Origin: Lingula anatina
Lineage: Eukaryota; Brachiopoda; Lingulata; Lingulida; Lingulidae
DNA length: 62,906 nt
Direction: 5' to 3'
NCBI RefSeq assembly: GCF_001039355.2
Contig: NW_019775247.1
Span: 354,806 to 417,711, forward strand
How positions within the stretch are numbered: position 1 is the first letter of the stretch; every line of letters starts with the position of its first letter. The notes under the pieces were generated by a model. It worked only from the letters and a program-made list of their open reading frames with translations. It had not been told where the DNA came from and searched no databases. Below are positions 1-10,836 of the stretch, in pieces. Position numbers and translations under genes: made by a program.

Positions 1-820
1 ATCCTAAGCCAATTAGTACCGTCTTATAGCGCTGTATAATGACGCGGTGGCTTTATCGTATAAGCACTCGTGGGCGACTTTACCCGAATTAATCAGCACC
101 GGTATTGCTATTGTGCAAAGTTAAACTATTGTAGACGTGTTTACTAAGATATATACTTTCTGGTGTCAGTTCCTTTATATTTTTACGTTCCCATTAATGT
201 AGGGTTGGCTTCATTTGACACTAAAACAGAACAGACAATGGGTTTTCATTCTTGGAAATTGCCTGCAATTAGCCCAGCCATGTGCCAAAATACATGTTTT
301 CTCAGAAACATTGTCTTCGCACGCAAGCAATTAACATATGTTGAAGCATGAACATTGAAAAACCAATCAACGCTTGGCTTTTCCCTGAAAAATATCACTT
401 AAGTAGCGATCAACGTGTTTAAGCGTGACATTTTCTTGTTTTGGGGATACCTAATGAAACAAACCACCCGTCTTTACTTTAATTAATATACCATTTGGAA
501 GATTTGTGGTTTATGTATCTTAAACGTCTTGCATACCAGTATGTATTGAATTATTCTGAATATAACTTCCTGTAACATTTATATCGATAAATAGTTATGG
601 TATATTTTAGTGTATGGTAGTGTCAGCTAGGTGTCGTGTTTTGTTGCAATGCATTGCATTGTATTGTAATAATTTGCATTGCATTGTAATGCACTGTTCT
701 GAATTCTTTTAATGGTTAAAATCGGTGTTGTCTTGTTTCTATTCTATTCTATTCTACATGTATTTAACTCTACATAACGTACATTACATTACACTCCATA
801 TACATAGGTGTCTTCCTCAC
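1..820 (-). other. KCNQ: Start of the KCNQ intron after the S3-S4 exon
   Basis: Begins with the GTGAGG donor at 815-820 and runs off the window. No S5 or pore-like sequence is visible on the minus strand. It contains pentamer repeats of GCATT/GTATT type at 645-695 and TTCTA/ACATT type at 735-797. Confidence 0.8.
645..797. repeat. Degenerate pentamer repeats
   Basis: Two imperfect pentamer runs: GCATT/GTATT around 645-695 and TTCTA followed by ACATT units around 735-797. Simple sequence in intronic DNA. Confidence 0.6.
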
Positions 821-993
821 CTGCCTGTGCGCCCAGATCACCGACCCCAGTAGTTTCCAAGTGCTTCCCCGTCTGTCCAGCCTCACCATACGGAGGAGCT
901 GGAAGAACCTCAGCCCTCGCAACACTGACGTGAAAGGGACCCCCGAGGCTCCAATCAGTAATACTGTTACGCTGGCTATAATGCAGAGGACAT
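821..993 (-). CDS. KCNQ: KCNQ (Kv7) potassium channel, exon 4 of those seen: S3, S4 and S4-S5 linker
   Basis: Part of the voltage sensor of a Kv7 voltage-gated potassium channel in the plasma membrane. On the minus strand an acceptor (TTTTCCAG) precedes the exon and a donor (GTGAGG) follows it. With the G carried over from the previous exon it reads 58 codons without a stop: D then VLCIIASVTVLL (S3), a short loop, and RGLRFFQLLRMVRLDRRG (S4), then STWKLLGSVIWAHRQ (S4-S5 linker). S4 has the Kv7 pattern R-x2-R-x2-Q-x2-R-x2-R-x2-R, with Gln at the third position as in known KCNQ channels and Arg at the fifth, where KCNQ1 has His. The exon is 173 nt, one codon shorter than the 176 nt I recall for vertebrate S3-S4 coding sequence; the missing residue is in the S3-S4 loop. 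The next exon (S5 and pore) starts in phase 0 and is not in the window. Confidence 0.96.
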
Positions 994-1680
994 CTGGAAA
1001 ACAAAGAATCATGTATTTATGCTGTGTATTTATTTGTTTATTTATTTATCTATGAAGTTAAGGCCATGTCGTGTTTGCACGTCAGGTTTGTCACGGCTTG
1101 TTGGGAACAACCTTGTCTAAGTGATCAGCCCACTTACAACGCTTGCTTAGCAGCTCATTTCAAAACCACTCACGTTGATTGTTCTAATGGGTCTTTCGCT
1201 ATTAAGTCTAGAATGGAACTTGAGAAATTGGTTCGAATAAACTGTTCAATCACGCACTGATAGCTAGGTGAAGGTCTACAGGTATTTTACAAAACACCCA
1301 AGGTCAACAAGGGTACATTTTCTTTTGTTTCAGACCATTGACATGACCATTTTGGGCTGTCAGAACATTGATTTTGGGCCTGTGATACGTACATAGTTTA
1401 CAGTTGATCTGGCAGATCTGTTTTGCAAACCTGTCGTGTATATGGGTGATATAGCAGCTTAAAGCCTTTTGTTTTCGTCGAAAATCATTATTTGATACTT
1501 CAGAATCAGTCATACAAGTCGCAGATTATACGTATATGCATACACAAATTGTGTTGTGTCAATTCATAGCTACAGGTAGACAGATTATAAAGGTTGTTTT
1601 TTCTTAATTTTATAATCCTTGAGACCGTTACATAAGAACATTCAAATATTTATCATGACATAAACAGCCGTTCCATTCAC
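994..1680 (-). other. KCNQ: KCNQ intron 3
   Basis: 687 bp between the S2 exon donor (GTGAAT) and the S3-S4 exon acceptor. Contains a short TATT-rich stretch at 1024-1050. I see nothing else in it. Confidence 0.9.
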
Positions 1681-1807
1681 CTATTACACACAAAGGTCTC
1701 CGGGAGAAGCGGAGTCTGCCCTCCAGTCCTTGATAACGAGACCGGCAGCCGGAAGACCACACGCGAAGCACGTATTCAGTTGTGTACCAGAGCACCATGA
1801 TGAGTTC
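1681..1807 (-). CDS. KCNQ: KCNQ (Kv7) potassium channel, exon 3 of those seen: S2 and S2-S3 linker
   Basis: Second transmembrane helix of the voltage sensor plus the basic S2-S3 linker that binds membrane lipid in known Kv7 channels. Acceptor CTTCCAG and donor GTGAAT flank 127 nt, the length I recall for human KCNQ1 exon 3. It encodes ELIMVLWYTTEYVLRVW (S2), SSGCRSRYQGLEGRLRF and SRRPLCVI, with the split Asp codon completed in the next exon. The two conserved S2 glutamates (equivalent to KCNQ1 E160 and E170) are present. The linker keeps the GCRS-Y-G--GR-RF--RP signature, closest to KCNQ1 because KCNQ2-5 have GCCCRY there. The two aromatic residues before the second Glu are Trp-Tyr instead of the usual Phe-Phe or Val-Phe, which changes the charge-transfer-centre residue. 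Confidence 0.96.
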
Positions 1808-1859
1808 CTGGAAGACAAATGACTAAAATGAGATTCTCCATAAATAATATATGTGAACG

Positions 1860-1902
<43 letters not shown>

Positions 1903-3051
1903 ATGTATGTATGCATGTGTGCGTGCGTTTGTACGTGACAGTGCATGTTGGTGTGTATTGAACTGCAGATGTACCCGAAAGTATGTAGGTAATATTAAAA
2001 TATGTTGTGCAAAGAAATATCAGACGCGTACCCTATTTGAGAAAAAAAACATGATGTAGCTGTGATAGCTTTTTAGATGATATTGAGTAATACAAGTGAT
2101 AGCAAACATGTGGTCACTGTGATGAAATAGTATAGGTACATTTAGACATATTACAAGTGTGTCCCGCCACTGTGTGTGTGTGTGTGTGCACTGCATCTGC
2201 CACTGGGTAAACTGTTGTTTTTAGTGTGGTTAGAACTGTCCATGCTATAACAAATTTAGCATACGTGGGCTGCTTAACTATATTGGGCGGATAAGACCCC
2301 TTCCCTTCTCCTGGGCCACCACTCCGAAATGTACGCCCATCACCATGTAGAAATTACACCCGACAATTGCTTCGTTCCAGTGTTTCATGTCCGACTTTAT
2401 TTGTCTTGAAAATTTGTTTTGACAAAAAAAACCGCAATAATGTTGCATGTGTCACTTCGGTTTAATGTACAGCAAATAAACAACTGTGTAGGCAAAGGTT
2501 GATTGTGATAATTACCTTATCGTGACCCTGGAGACAATAACAGGAGACTATGACCACATATGACTGCGGAACATGAACAAATACTTGGTTTGTTACGACA
2601 ACATGACGCACGCTACAGCCTTTTCTTGCCAAGTTGAATAAACGCAACGTATATATGCCGTTTGTCCTTAAACACCTTCTCTTATTTTACCGCATTTACT
2701 TTCTACTTTGTTTTCTTTTTCTATCTTTTTTTGTTTCTTTTTTATTCCCTCCTTTTTGTTTGTTTTCTTTTTTTCCTTAATTCACTCATTCACTAACTAC
2801 ATGATTCATTCTCTCATTCGTTATTATTCCTTGATTCATTTCTTCTTTCTCCTCTTTCTGTTTTTTTACTGTTACTCTTACTGTCTTCCTCCTTCCTTTT
2901 GTCCTTTCATTCATCCATTCATTCACTCATTCACTCACTCATTCACTCATTTATTCCAACATTCTTACCTTGTTCTGCAACCACCCCTATACAGGCAGAG
3001 TGCCTTAACTCCACGCGGCATGTCTGCCAGTGCCCTGCAAGATGTACTTAC
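1808..3051 (-). other. KCNQ: KCNQ intron 2 with GT and ATTC/ACTC repeats
   Basis: About 1.24 kb between the S1 and S2 exons. It holds a (TG)n tract at 1864-1901, a shorter one near 2174-2188, pyrimidine-rich sequence at 2690-2900 and a (CATT/CACT)n tract near 2907-2954 on the plus strand. No coding potential was seen beyond the exons. Confidence 0.9.
1864..1901. repeat. (TG)n microsatellite
   Basis: About 19 uninterrupted TG units within KCNQ intron 2, just upstream (in transcript terms) of the S2 exon acceptor. Confidence 0.95.
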
Positions 3052-3142
3052 CAAAAAGAACAACAGCTGGCTGATCATGATGCGGTACCTGGGAACAGTT
3101 TCAAGGACACTCAACAAGAGGCAGGCTACAACGGTGACAAAC
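3052..3142 (-). CDS. KCNQ: KCNQ (Kv7) potassium channel, exon 2 of those seen: S1
   Basis: Encodes the first transmembrane helix and the S1-S2 loop. On the minus strand a pyrimidine-rich acceptor (ATCTCCTTCCAG) and a strong donor (GTAAGT) bound 91 nt, equal to the recalled length of human KCNQ1 exon 2. After one base that completes a Val codon it reads FVTVVACLLLSVLETVPRYR then IMISQLLFFL. This aligns without gaps to the Kv7 S1 pattern F-x-V-x-V-CL-x-SVL-T. Phases match on both sides: the exon before ends with two bases of the codon and the exon after starts at phase 0. It was recognised from splice borders and homology because it lies on the strand opposite a low-complexity plus-strand reading frame. 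Confidence 0.95.
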
Positions 3143-3397
3143 CTGGAAGGAGATAAAGAACATTAATGGGTTTTTAATCAATGGCAAGATGGAATGTTCG
3201 ATTTCGATCGTTTGATTCAAGGGAGAAAATGTTCCTTTAGTGTGAACGTAATGGTTGCCACGGCAAACTGTAACGAATATAACCTTTTTTTCCTGTGGAG
3301 AATTGAAAGTTGATAAGTACATTTGCAGCTCATTTACATTTGACAGTCTTTTTTCTCCATGTGAGCATCCTTAATAGATGATCATTTAAACATCTTA

Positions 3398-3600
3398 AAG
3401 GGGTAATAACTCTTCGTATGAGGTCTATATTTCACAATAAAAACATTGTGAATAACTCACAGAAATATAATATATTCTGTTTTATGACAAAAACAGCAGT
3501 TACCCTGTATAGCTATTATTCTGATATCTGAGCTTGTCTTCAGACCACGTGACCTCCATTGATGGCTATACCTCCTCCATTGATGGCTATACTCTGTTAT
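3398..3600 (+). repeat. Dispersed repeat R1, copy 1
   Basis: About 200 bp with clear similarity to the reverse complement of 10837-11021. Shared blocks include TAATAACTCTTCGTATGAG, TAGCTATTATTCTGATATCT-like sequence and CCACGTGACCTC. In this copy the segment CCATTGATGGCTATA is locally doubled (about 3557-3591). Confidence 0.8.
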
Positions 3601-3621
3601 AATCTCTTAAGAGATTATAAC
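3596..3621. repeat. Perfect 26-bp palindrome
   Basis: GTTATAATCTCTT is followed immediately by its exact reverse complement AAGAGATTATAAC, with no spacer. It abuts the end of repeat R1. Confidence 0.95.
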
Positions 3622-6017
3622 AAAAAACCAAATTTTTTAGAAAAAAAACAGGGACTAACTTTGAATGTAGAAATGGATTCATTAACCATTGGTAAGTATG
3701 GGATAATTGTTGTTTACTCCAGGAAAATTCATTTTTTGGCCAAAACGCAGAGTTGTAATCCCTTTAATATATATCTGTCCAATAGGTTAGTTCATCATTA
3801 TTCTTTTGTAGTTGTGTTTTTTGAGCTAGCAAAATACGGAACAGCTACCGCAATCTGGCACAACTACAGCAGAACTTAAAGAAACTAACGACGAATCTTG
3901 AAGAAAGTGTGCCTGCGGTGTAATAAATATCCATATTTGTCAATGAGATATCTTACAAGACCTGTTAAATAGTTGCTAGGCCTAAAACATGAGTTGCAAG
4001 TGAAGTTACGTCACTTCTGCGATAGAACAAATGTCACATTCCCCCTGTTTAACAAGCTATTTGGCTAAAATCAGACGAGCTCAGTACAATAAACATAAAG
4101 CTCTGTAACATAGTGTATATCACGGATGATACAATACAACATAAAATGATATTCCCTGACATCATTTGGTGTATGGAAAACTAGGATCTAGGATAGGCAC
4201 AGGTGTTGATGGATAGTTCAAATGCCAAAAGCAAAAATACTTTGGCGTTCTACCTGCCATGGGTGTTACAATTCTAAGGTGGACTTCATTGCTCTAGAGC
4301 TTAGGTTCCGTGGAGATGTATCACAGAATAACCCTGGTATTATAGGGGAGGCAAAGCCAACGCTTTAGATTTGAGTCCGTTCCGTTGATTGCACTCCATC
4401 TAGATCAAAATGACTTCCATTTTATTGATTAGACTCCAGTTTTATTAACACATGGTCTTGAATGTGTGTGTGTGTGTGTGTGTGTTTTTGTTTTTTTTTT
4501 TCAAATAGACTGTATCAATGTACAGACTAATCGACAGCTGCTATAAATCACACAGGTTTCAAAAGCGGAGTTCAACAACACCCGTAGAGCGTTTAATCAA
4601 CCTAAATTACCTTACGTTATGAGGAGGCGCTCTTGTAATTATCAACTTGGTGCGAGTGATTAGCGGAAACAGGCAATAGTCTCGCTTTTTTCATCTTATG
4701 TTCTGCATATGCACAGCATAAAATCGGAAAGGAAATAAGCTTGACTGAATTTTATGGCGCGGTTGCATGGTCCCCTGAGTTCAATAAGACTCTTTAAATA
4801 GCGAATACTGTATGGTTTCTTTCGTGAGTTCATAATGAGGAGAATAAAGGTGTGTTTTTTCATAGTTCGCTTGCTGTCTGTTTTGTTTCCCAAATTAGAA
4901 GTCATACCTGTGAACAGTTAACATCTCGAACATTCGTCTACGTGTTTTGATTACGAAAATAACAACTTTAGTCTTTGAGTCAAAGGATTAAAGACTGTGT
5001 GCAAAACGATTCGAAGTATTGGCACTAACTATATTTTAGCCCCCAGATATGACTAAATGAGATATGTAAGTTTTCCAGACTAAAGAACAGATTCTTAAAG
5101 CCAGTTTTTAACGTACATGTATGACTAACTGATTTAAGACAAATGTCACCCATCGCACGGTACGTTTTCTTAGTAAGCCCTAATAACACCACTTTGCCAA
5201 TCTGTCCATTTCCAAAGGCCACCTTAATACACATATGGTTTAATGCAATTAGTTCTGAAGCGTTGTCGAACCTTACACTGCTATGTAATATAACATATCT
5301 GACGGTTGTACAAGTATCAATGCTGTTTAGATTGTTTAATAGGAATTCTATAATGAAAAGACATCCGAATACGCTAATATGTTCTATTTCACTGTCTTTT
5401 CGTTGTGCTATCTTTGCTACTAGATCATAGTGTACTGGAATTTGCTTTCCTCTCTGTCTGTCGACCTCACTAGCAATGGCATTCACGACAAGACTTATGA
5501 CTACAAGTGGACGGAATTAAAGAAATAACTTTTTACACTTAAAGGCTCTCTAACTACTACTCGAATTAATAAAACCGGCTCAAGTCTTACTATCATAAGA
5601 TGTGTGTCGTAAATGGTTTCCCTTCACTCAAACACTGGTGCAGCGTAAGCAGCAGTTCTTTAAAAGGTTAGGTGAGCGAAAAGCGGGTGGTATAAATATT
5701 TGATGCTGACACCGCTCTTAAAGTAAACAATGTCACCTTCAAGTTGTCTGTCATTCATACCACTGTCATCTGAACCGTCTTCTAGATCTGCCGGTATTTT
5801 GAAATCCCATCAATTAGCCTGTATGGCAATTGAACTCTCTAGCTATTGTTTAGGAAGTCTTAAAAATTGCTACGAAGCGTTTTCTTTTAATTGACAATCA
5901 AAGTGACATTCAAAGAACATTCAGTTTTATCACTTCTATTCAAGTCCTTTAAAAATGATGATACACAGGTATGTAGGCCTACAGTAGGCCTACCATAGCC
6001 CAAAGACCGTGCGTCTT
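3622..6017. other. KCNQ: Intronic stretch, mostly unremarkable
   Basis: AT-rich. It has a (TG)n tract at 4463-4485. A 153-codon minus-strand frame at 5025-5486 opens with GTG and has no ATG near its start or recognisable motif, so I do not call it a gene. Paired TAGGCCTA octamers lie at 5972-5993. Confidence 0.6.
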
Positions 6018-6465
6018 TTAGATGCGAGATTGACAAGGCCCATGTCGCGTTCGTCTTTTACTGTGGATTTTTGAGCTTCAAATGGCTATGTTATAAAACT
6101 CGAAATTCACATGGTCATGTCTTGTCCGTCATTCACTGAGACCCATAGATGCGAAATTGACCATGCCTGCGCTGCATTTGGCTTATACTGTGCATCTAAT
6201 AAAACAAGAAATTGACATAGACATGTTTATTTCGAAACTTGCTGGCTCCCATAAATCAAAATTACCTTGTGCCAAGTCGCATTTGTGCTTTTAAATAACA
6301 ATGTTAAAAACACGAAATAGACATGGCTTGTGTGGTTTTCGCAGTCATGTCAATCTCGCATCTATGGAGTTCAGTAAGTGGCGAAACAGACATGTCATTT
6401 TTGGGGCTCAAAGCTCTCTAGTAAAAGACGAATGCGGCATGGGCCTTGTCAATTCCGCTGCTATA
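6018..6465. mobile_element. Foldback-like element with long imperfect inverted arms
   Basis: The left end (from TAGATGCGAGATTGACAAGG) and the right end are inverted copies: TTGACAAGGCCCATG occurs at 6030-6044 and as its reverse complement at 6438-6452. The TAGATGCGA-ATTGAC motif recurs inside each arm (about 6147 and, inverted, about 6341-6368), so the arms are built from degenerate subrepeats. No protein-coding capacity was seen. Confidence 0.65.
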
Positions 6466-7012
6466 GGGATTAATAACATATGAAATAGTCGTTTTAGAAT
6501 GTTAAGGGGCGTCTAAATGACGCACGCGCAGGCTCCTATGGGCCATGGTAGATATGCTCACGCATGTGATGATTTCTTAGCACTGATTTTTCTTTTCTTT
6601 CTCTGATTTCTCCAATTTCCTTCTTGGAACTTAAAGTATGTGATGCTACATGTCGGGGTCTTTCACCGAACAAGTCTCTGATTTAAAAATGGTGCACGGA
6701 TGTCGTGCGAGTTGAAGTAAACATTGTTCATACGCAGTGTTAAGTCCACAGGGACAAATATGATCTTTGCATACTTTACAAACAACTGAAGACGAGACAC
6801 CGGTGGAAAAATCAATACCAAATCAATCTTTTCTACAAGATTCTATAAAAAATATATATGTAGTCAAAAAAATTAATTCCCTCCTTGTGCTGTATATATA
6901 TATTGTAGGAAAAACGCTGAAAATTTGTTCCGAGATCTTTCAGTCTAACTAAGCCCAATGCATTTTCTACATATACAGTATAAATGTGTGTGTGTATGTG
7001 TGTGTTAATATT

Positions 7013-7242
7013 TTAGACTCCGTTCACATGAAAAATCTATTTTCTAAAAATCTATTTTCTATTCGCGGTATCTTGTGATCACTCCGAGGACAGCCGAGAA
7101 TTAATTACAGCTTTGGAAGTAACTGGCTCGTGCTGCCAGTAACTACGCCGCGGGGTATTCAGGGCACAGACCGTGATCACAAGATACCGTGAATAGAAAA
7201 TAGATTTTTAGAAAATAGATCTTCCATGTGAACGGAGCCTTA
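7013..7242. mobile_element. MITE with ~68-bp terminal inverted repeats and TTA target duplication
   Basis: Ends begin GACTCCGTTCACATG (left) and, inverted, GGCTCCGTTCACATG (right). The arms continue as inverted repeats to the TATCTTGTGATCAC segment (7069-7082 left, 7173-7186 right). A TTA trinucleotide lies at each edge (7013-7015, 7240-7242). Three-base TTA/TAA duplications are typical of PIF/Harbinger-type elements, so this is probably a non-autonomous member. The core of about 90 bp has no ORF. Confidence 0.8.
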
Positions 7243-7974
7243 CTCTCATTTGAGCAATGATACAATAATCAGATGTACGAATTTAACTTTTTTTATTATA
7301 AATTTTGGTCACGCGCACGCAAACATTTGTCCAACGTTACAACTGAATGACGAATATCAGCAAAACCCGTTCAGCTGGATTTAGATTGTCTTTGAACTAA
7401 TCCTACTGAGTATAGGACGTACGCGCTGACTTAATTAAAAACACATAAAACAGACCGAGAAGTGCCACTCCAAAACAACGACCTGTGCAACAATATCAAT
7501 ACCAGCTGCTGCAGATTCCAAGAATCGGATCAAAATCACATGTATAATATAATGAAAGTAAACAGGCCGAACCCTGCTTGGAATTGAGAGAGCCGCCGGG
7601 AACGGTCAACAGAGATAAAGGTGACTGAACCGAAGCTTAAAATAAATATGTGAAGTAATTACTTTAGATAAGATGCAGCTCCAAGGACCCAGGAAGTTGG
7701 CATGAAAAACTGAGCTGACTGTTTATTTGTGAATAATTTTTTTCTTTATTTTAATATTTAGATAAAATAAAGGGTCAAACTTCTAGAGCTAAGGGTAATT
7801 TAAGTATGTCGTGTTACTTTTGTACTGTTATAAGATATTAAATATCCATATATTCTGAAAAACCAAAATATCAATTTTAGCATGATACACATATTCACGA
7901 TCACAGTCAATTTTTTCGTATTTGTCTTTAGTCAATTTTTACATTGGTAGGGTGGTTATGGGCCGAACCGTACG

Positions 7975-8189
7975 TATATACACACCGTTTCTACTCCTCT
8001 TACCCCAGTTCAACCCCTAACCCCATCAACCCCCTTGTTACACCCCCTACAACACGCAGGCCTACCCAACTACCAGCCTCGGCACCGAATGATCCTGAAT
8101 TCACCAGTAGATCAGGCCGCATCACCCGTTTTCAAGTTTGCCTAGTACGCGATGTGATAGTGATGATTCTGAGCGGTGTTGGAAAGTAG
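7975..8189 (+). pseudogene. Possible 3' tail of an LTR-retrotransposon polyprotein
   Basis: A C-rich island in AT-rich DNA with a plus-strand frame ending at 8187-8189. It encodes a Pro/Thr-rich segment (PTTRRPTQLPASAP) followed by EFTSRSGRITRFQ. The TRSGR motif after a Pro-rich stretch resembles the extreme C-terminus of Gypsy-type integrases. No reverse transcriptase, integrase core or LTR was found around it, so at best it is a fragment. Similarity could be accidental. Confidence 0.3.
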
Positions 8190-10584
8190 TGTATTTCATC
8201 TTAAAATTTGTTCCGGGGTATGATACTGTGAAATGCGTACTGAAACACACCTTAATTTAATTTAATGCCATGTCTAACTTCTAAAATAATGAAGAAGATT
8301 CGGGAATTAGAGGTCTATGACAGAACCAAATGTCAAAGACAATAGTGGCCCCAGCCACTGGGGATTTATTGATTATTACCATTTTTGATACCGAAATCAC
8401 CACCTCGCCAGATATAGCTCTCTTCAATCAAACATACTGGATTTAGCAGCTCTTTCAAAATAAGGGCCATATCAGCGAATTCCATATACTCAGATTTGTT
8501 CTACTGTGAAAATGCAGGGCCTAGCTGTTTGTCCGTATTTATCTCTAACAAGCACTTGCTTATTTTACTGCAAAAAGTTTAATCATAAATATCACTGTTA
8601 CTTGTTTTCGATTTGAGTTCACCGCATATGCAAGGACTGGGGATTCATTCTATTCTAACTAAAATCTTCTTGCCGTCGCTTCATTGTAACATGACTCCTT
8701 TAAACGAATAAAGCAAGGATAACAAAATGAACTACAAATTGGACATAAAGAAAAGCAACGTGATCAGTTTTGTAGTGTTTTGCAAGAAGTGCGCATCGCA
8801 TTTCTCCCAAATGTCGAACAGAAAGGATTTGAGTAGAAAGGTAACCGTTTCATCTATTTTCAGAACCCACAATATCTCATATGCTACTTTTCAAATCAAA
8901 ACACAGAGAAAATATACATAAAGCTTTTAGGATGTGGTTAGCTCTTATCTAACATATGCGTTTGACAGATTTTGTGTGTGCCCACGCGGCGCGTGGTTGC
9001 CTAGAATCATGTTGTGCAGTTGTGTATGTTTTTCGGCTGTAAATGGTGGTTTGGTACGTGGTACCGGTATTTATTGAAATAAAGGCAAATGAATGTGTTA
9101 AACCGCTGAACGAAGAAACAAACTTCTAAGATATAGGAAGAAATGAATATACAGACAGCGAAGGTAGAGCAAAAATGAAAGTAGAAAAAATTGAAGTTAC
9201 ATTTAAAATTTTGTATTTGATATTTATAATATAGTGCTTGGGCATTTTGGCTACCTGTGAAAGCAACTTTTTTTACCAAGAATCGTGACACGTTCCTATC
9301 ATTTAGCGTGATGCCAAAAGCACCAAATTCCCGTAACTCGTGAGTGCGGCTTTTTATTCTTCATCCTTCGTGAAACGAAGTCATTATACTCGGTGATTCG
9401 TGATTTTCAACTCCCCGGAAATGATACTGATGATATAATTTTCAATGAGATATGATATAAATAAAGTTTTATTTACTGCGATTTGTGATTTGATGATTTT
9501 ATTTCTCGTGAAATAGGTATGATCACACACCCCCCCCCCCCCCTCAAAAAATGGGAACCTTATCATAAGGTGCAGCTCATTTTAGTATCTCAGACGCAAC
9601 CTGCCAATTAAGCGGGAGCACACTGGGAGTGAACTGCGTTCATCTTCATTATTCTATCAACAGAAAAATGTCAATTGACAATTAAACCTAATTTCTACAG
9701 GTGCGATGACGGCAGACGATCTGTTTCTTTTGGTTCACTGAAACTCGTGACGTAAATGGGTACTAAGAAGCTTTTTAAAAAACTTTAGTACCAACTGTGG
9801 GTTGTCGCGTTAAGTAAGGTGCGGAAATCGTTCGCTTAGTTTCACAAAATATTTTATTTGCATTCACTGCTTGCATTGTTGTTATGGGCTTTAATTTGAC
9901 GTGTTTTGTCTGAAAGTTAATTATATTCCATGGCAAAAATGGGACAGAACGTTATCTGCCCTGATTGCATTTTTAAGTCTAGGGGCCAACATCTGTTCAT
10001 TTATTTTTTCATTTATTTTATCACATACAACAAAATATGTGAACAGCCAAGAGGGAGAAATTGCCTGTAATATAGATCTGTGAAAATACCAAACAAATGA
10101 TTCCATCACGGTGGCTATCTGTCTGTTCAGCATGCTGCTGAATCAGTGAATATGTCTATCATATCGAATATCCGCAGATCATTTCCGTAGATAAAATGGA
10201 AACGTTACAACATATCAAAGTCATTTCAGAAGCTGAGCATGGATAACTAATGGAACTATTGCTATTGTGTCCGCTGCGACCTTTGTGACCACTGTGACCA
10301 CTGCGATCATCAGGTTTGGTGACCACATATCGTCATTGCACCCATTTCTGTTATCGGCCCGATCAGTTATATATGTTGATCACGTAGAAATTCAACACGT
10401 CCACGGTCAGTGTCTACTATGTACATATAAGCATAAAGAGAACTGGCTCAAGTCCCATATAAAACATTTAACTATAAAAGAAATTTTACACTTACATAAA
10501 GCATGTACTATAAGCACCATGTATCAAAGAGTTCTAGCATAGATCATTAGATCATAACCCCACACCCTCCAGGATATCTCCAAA
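8190..10584. other. KCNQ: Intronic stretch without a recognisable gene
   Basis: AT-rich. It contains a C-tract at 9529-9543 and degenerate ATTCGTGATT-type simple sequence at 9390-9500. Only short ORFs. Confidence 0.6.
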
Positions 10585-10777
10585 ATCAATTGCCTTCAAA
10601 AGCCCAAAGGCTATGAAATTCAGATATAAGATCACGCCTGTACTATTACGGAAGTAGCCATAAACACGTTAAAGTCATTTAGGGGTCTCTGACACCCTGT
10701 GCCTCAATTGGCTTCAAAAGCACAAAGGCAATGGAATGCCGAAATAAAATCACAACTGTACTGTCACGCAAGTAGTC
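10585..10777 (+). repeat. Tandem duplication of a ~75-bp unit (period about 118 bp)
   Basis: The block starting TCAATTGCCTTCAAAAGC at 10586 recurs at 10704 as TCAATTGGCTTCAAAAGC. Both continue through AAAGGC-ATG-AAT, an ATCAC, a CTGTACT and a GCAAGTAG/GGAAGTAG end. The preceding ACACCCT is also shared. Confidence 0.75.
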
Positions 10778-10836
10778 TGAATTGTATTACAAACATTAAT
10801 TATTTTTTACTCTCAAACGGGACCGAGATCTTTACA

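Noticed and set aside
1-770. KCNQ S5/pore exon at the window start
   Set aside because: No WWGVVT or TIGYGD-like sequence with splice borders is visible on the minus strand.
2708-3166. 152-codon plus-strand frame over the S1 exon, with an alternative frame reading CLNSTRHVCQCPARC that resembles DEG/ENaC Cys motifs
   Set aside because: It is antisense to the KCNQ S1 exon and its splice sites, and the first part is low-complexity pyrimidine sequence. The Cys pattern is too short to outweigh the exact KCNQ fit.
5025-5486. 153-codon minus-strand ORF
   Set aside because: Opens at GTG with no ATG near the start, has AT-driven composition and no motif. A frame of this length is expected by chance about once in a window this size.
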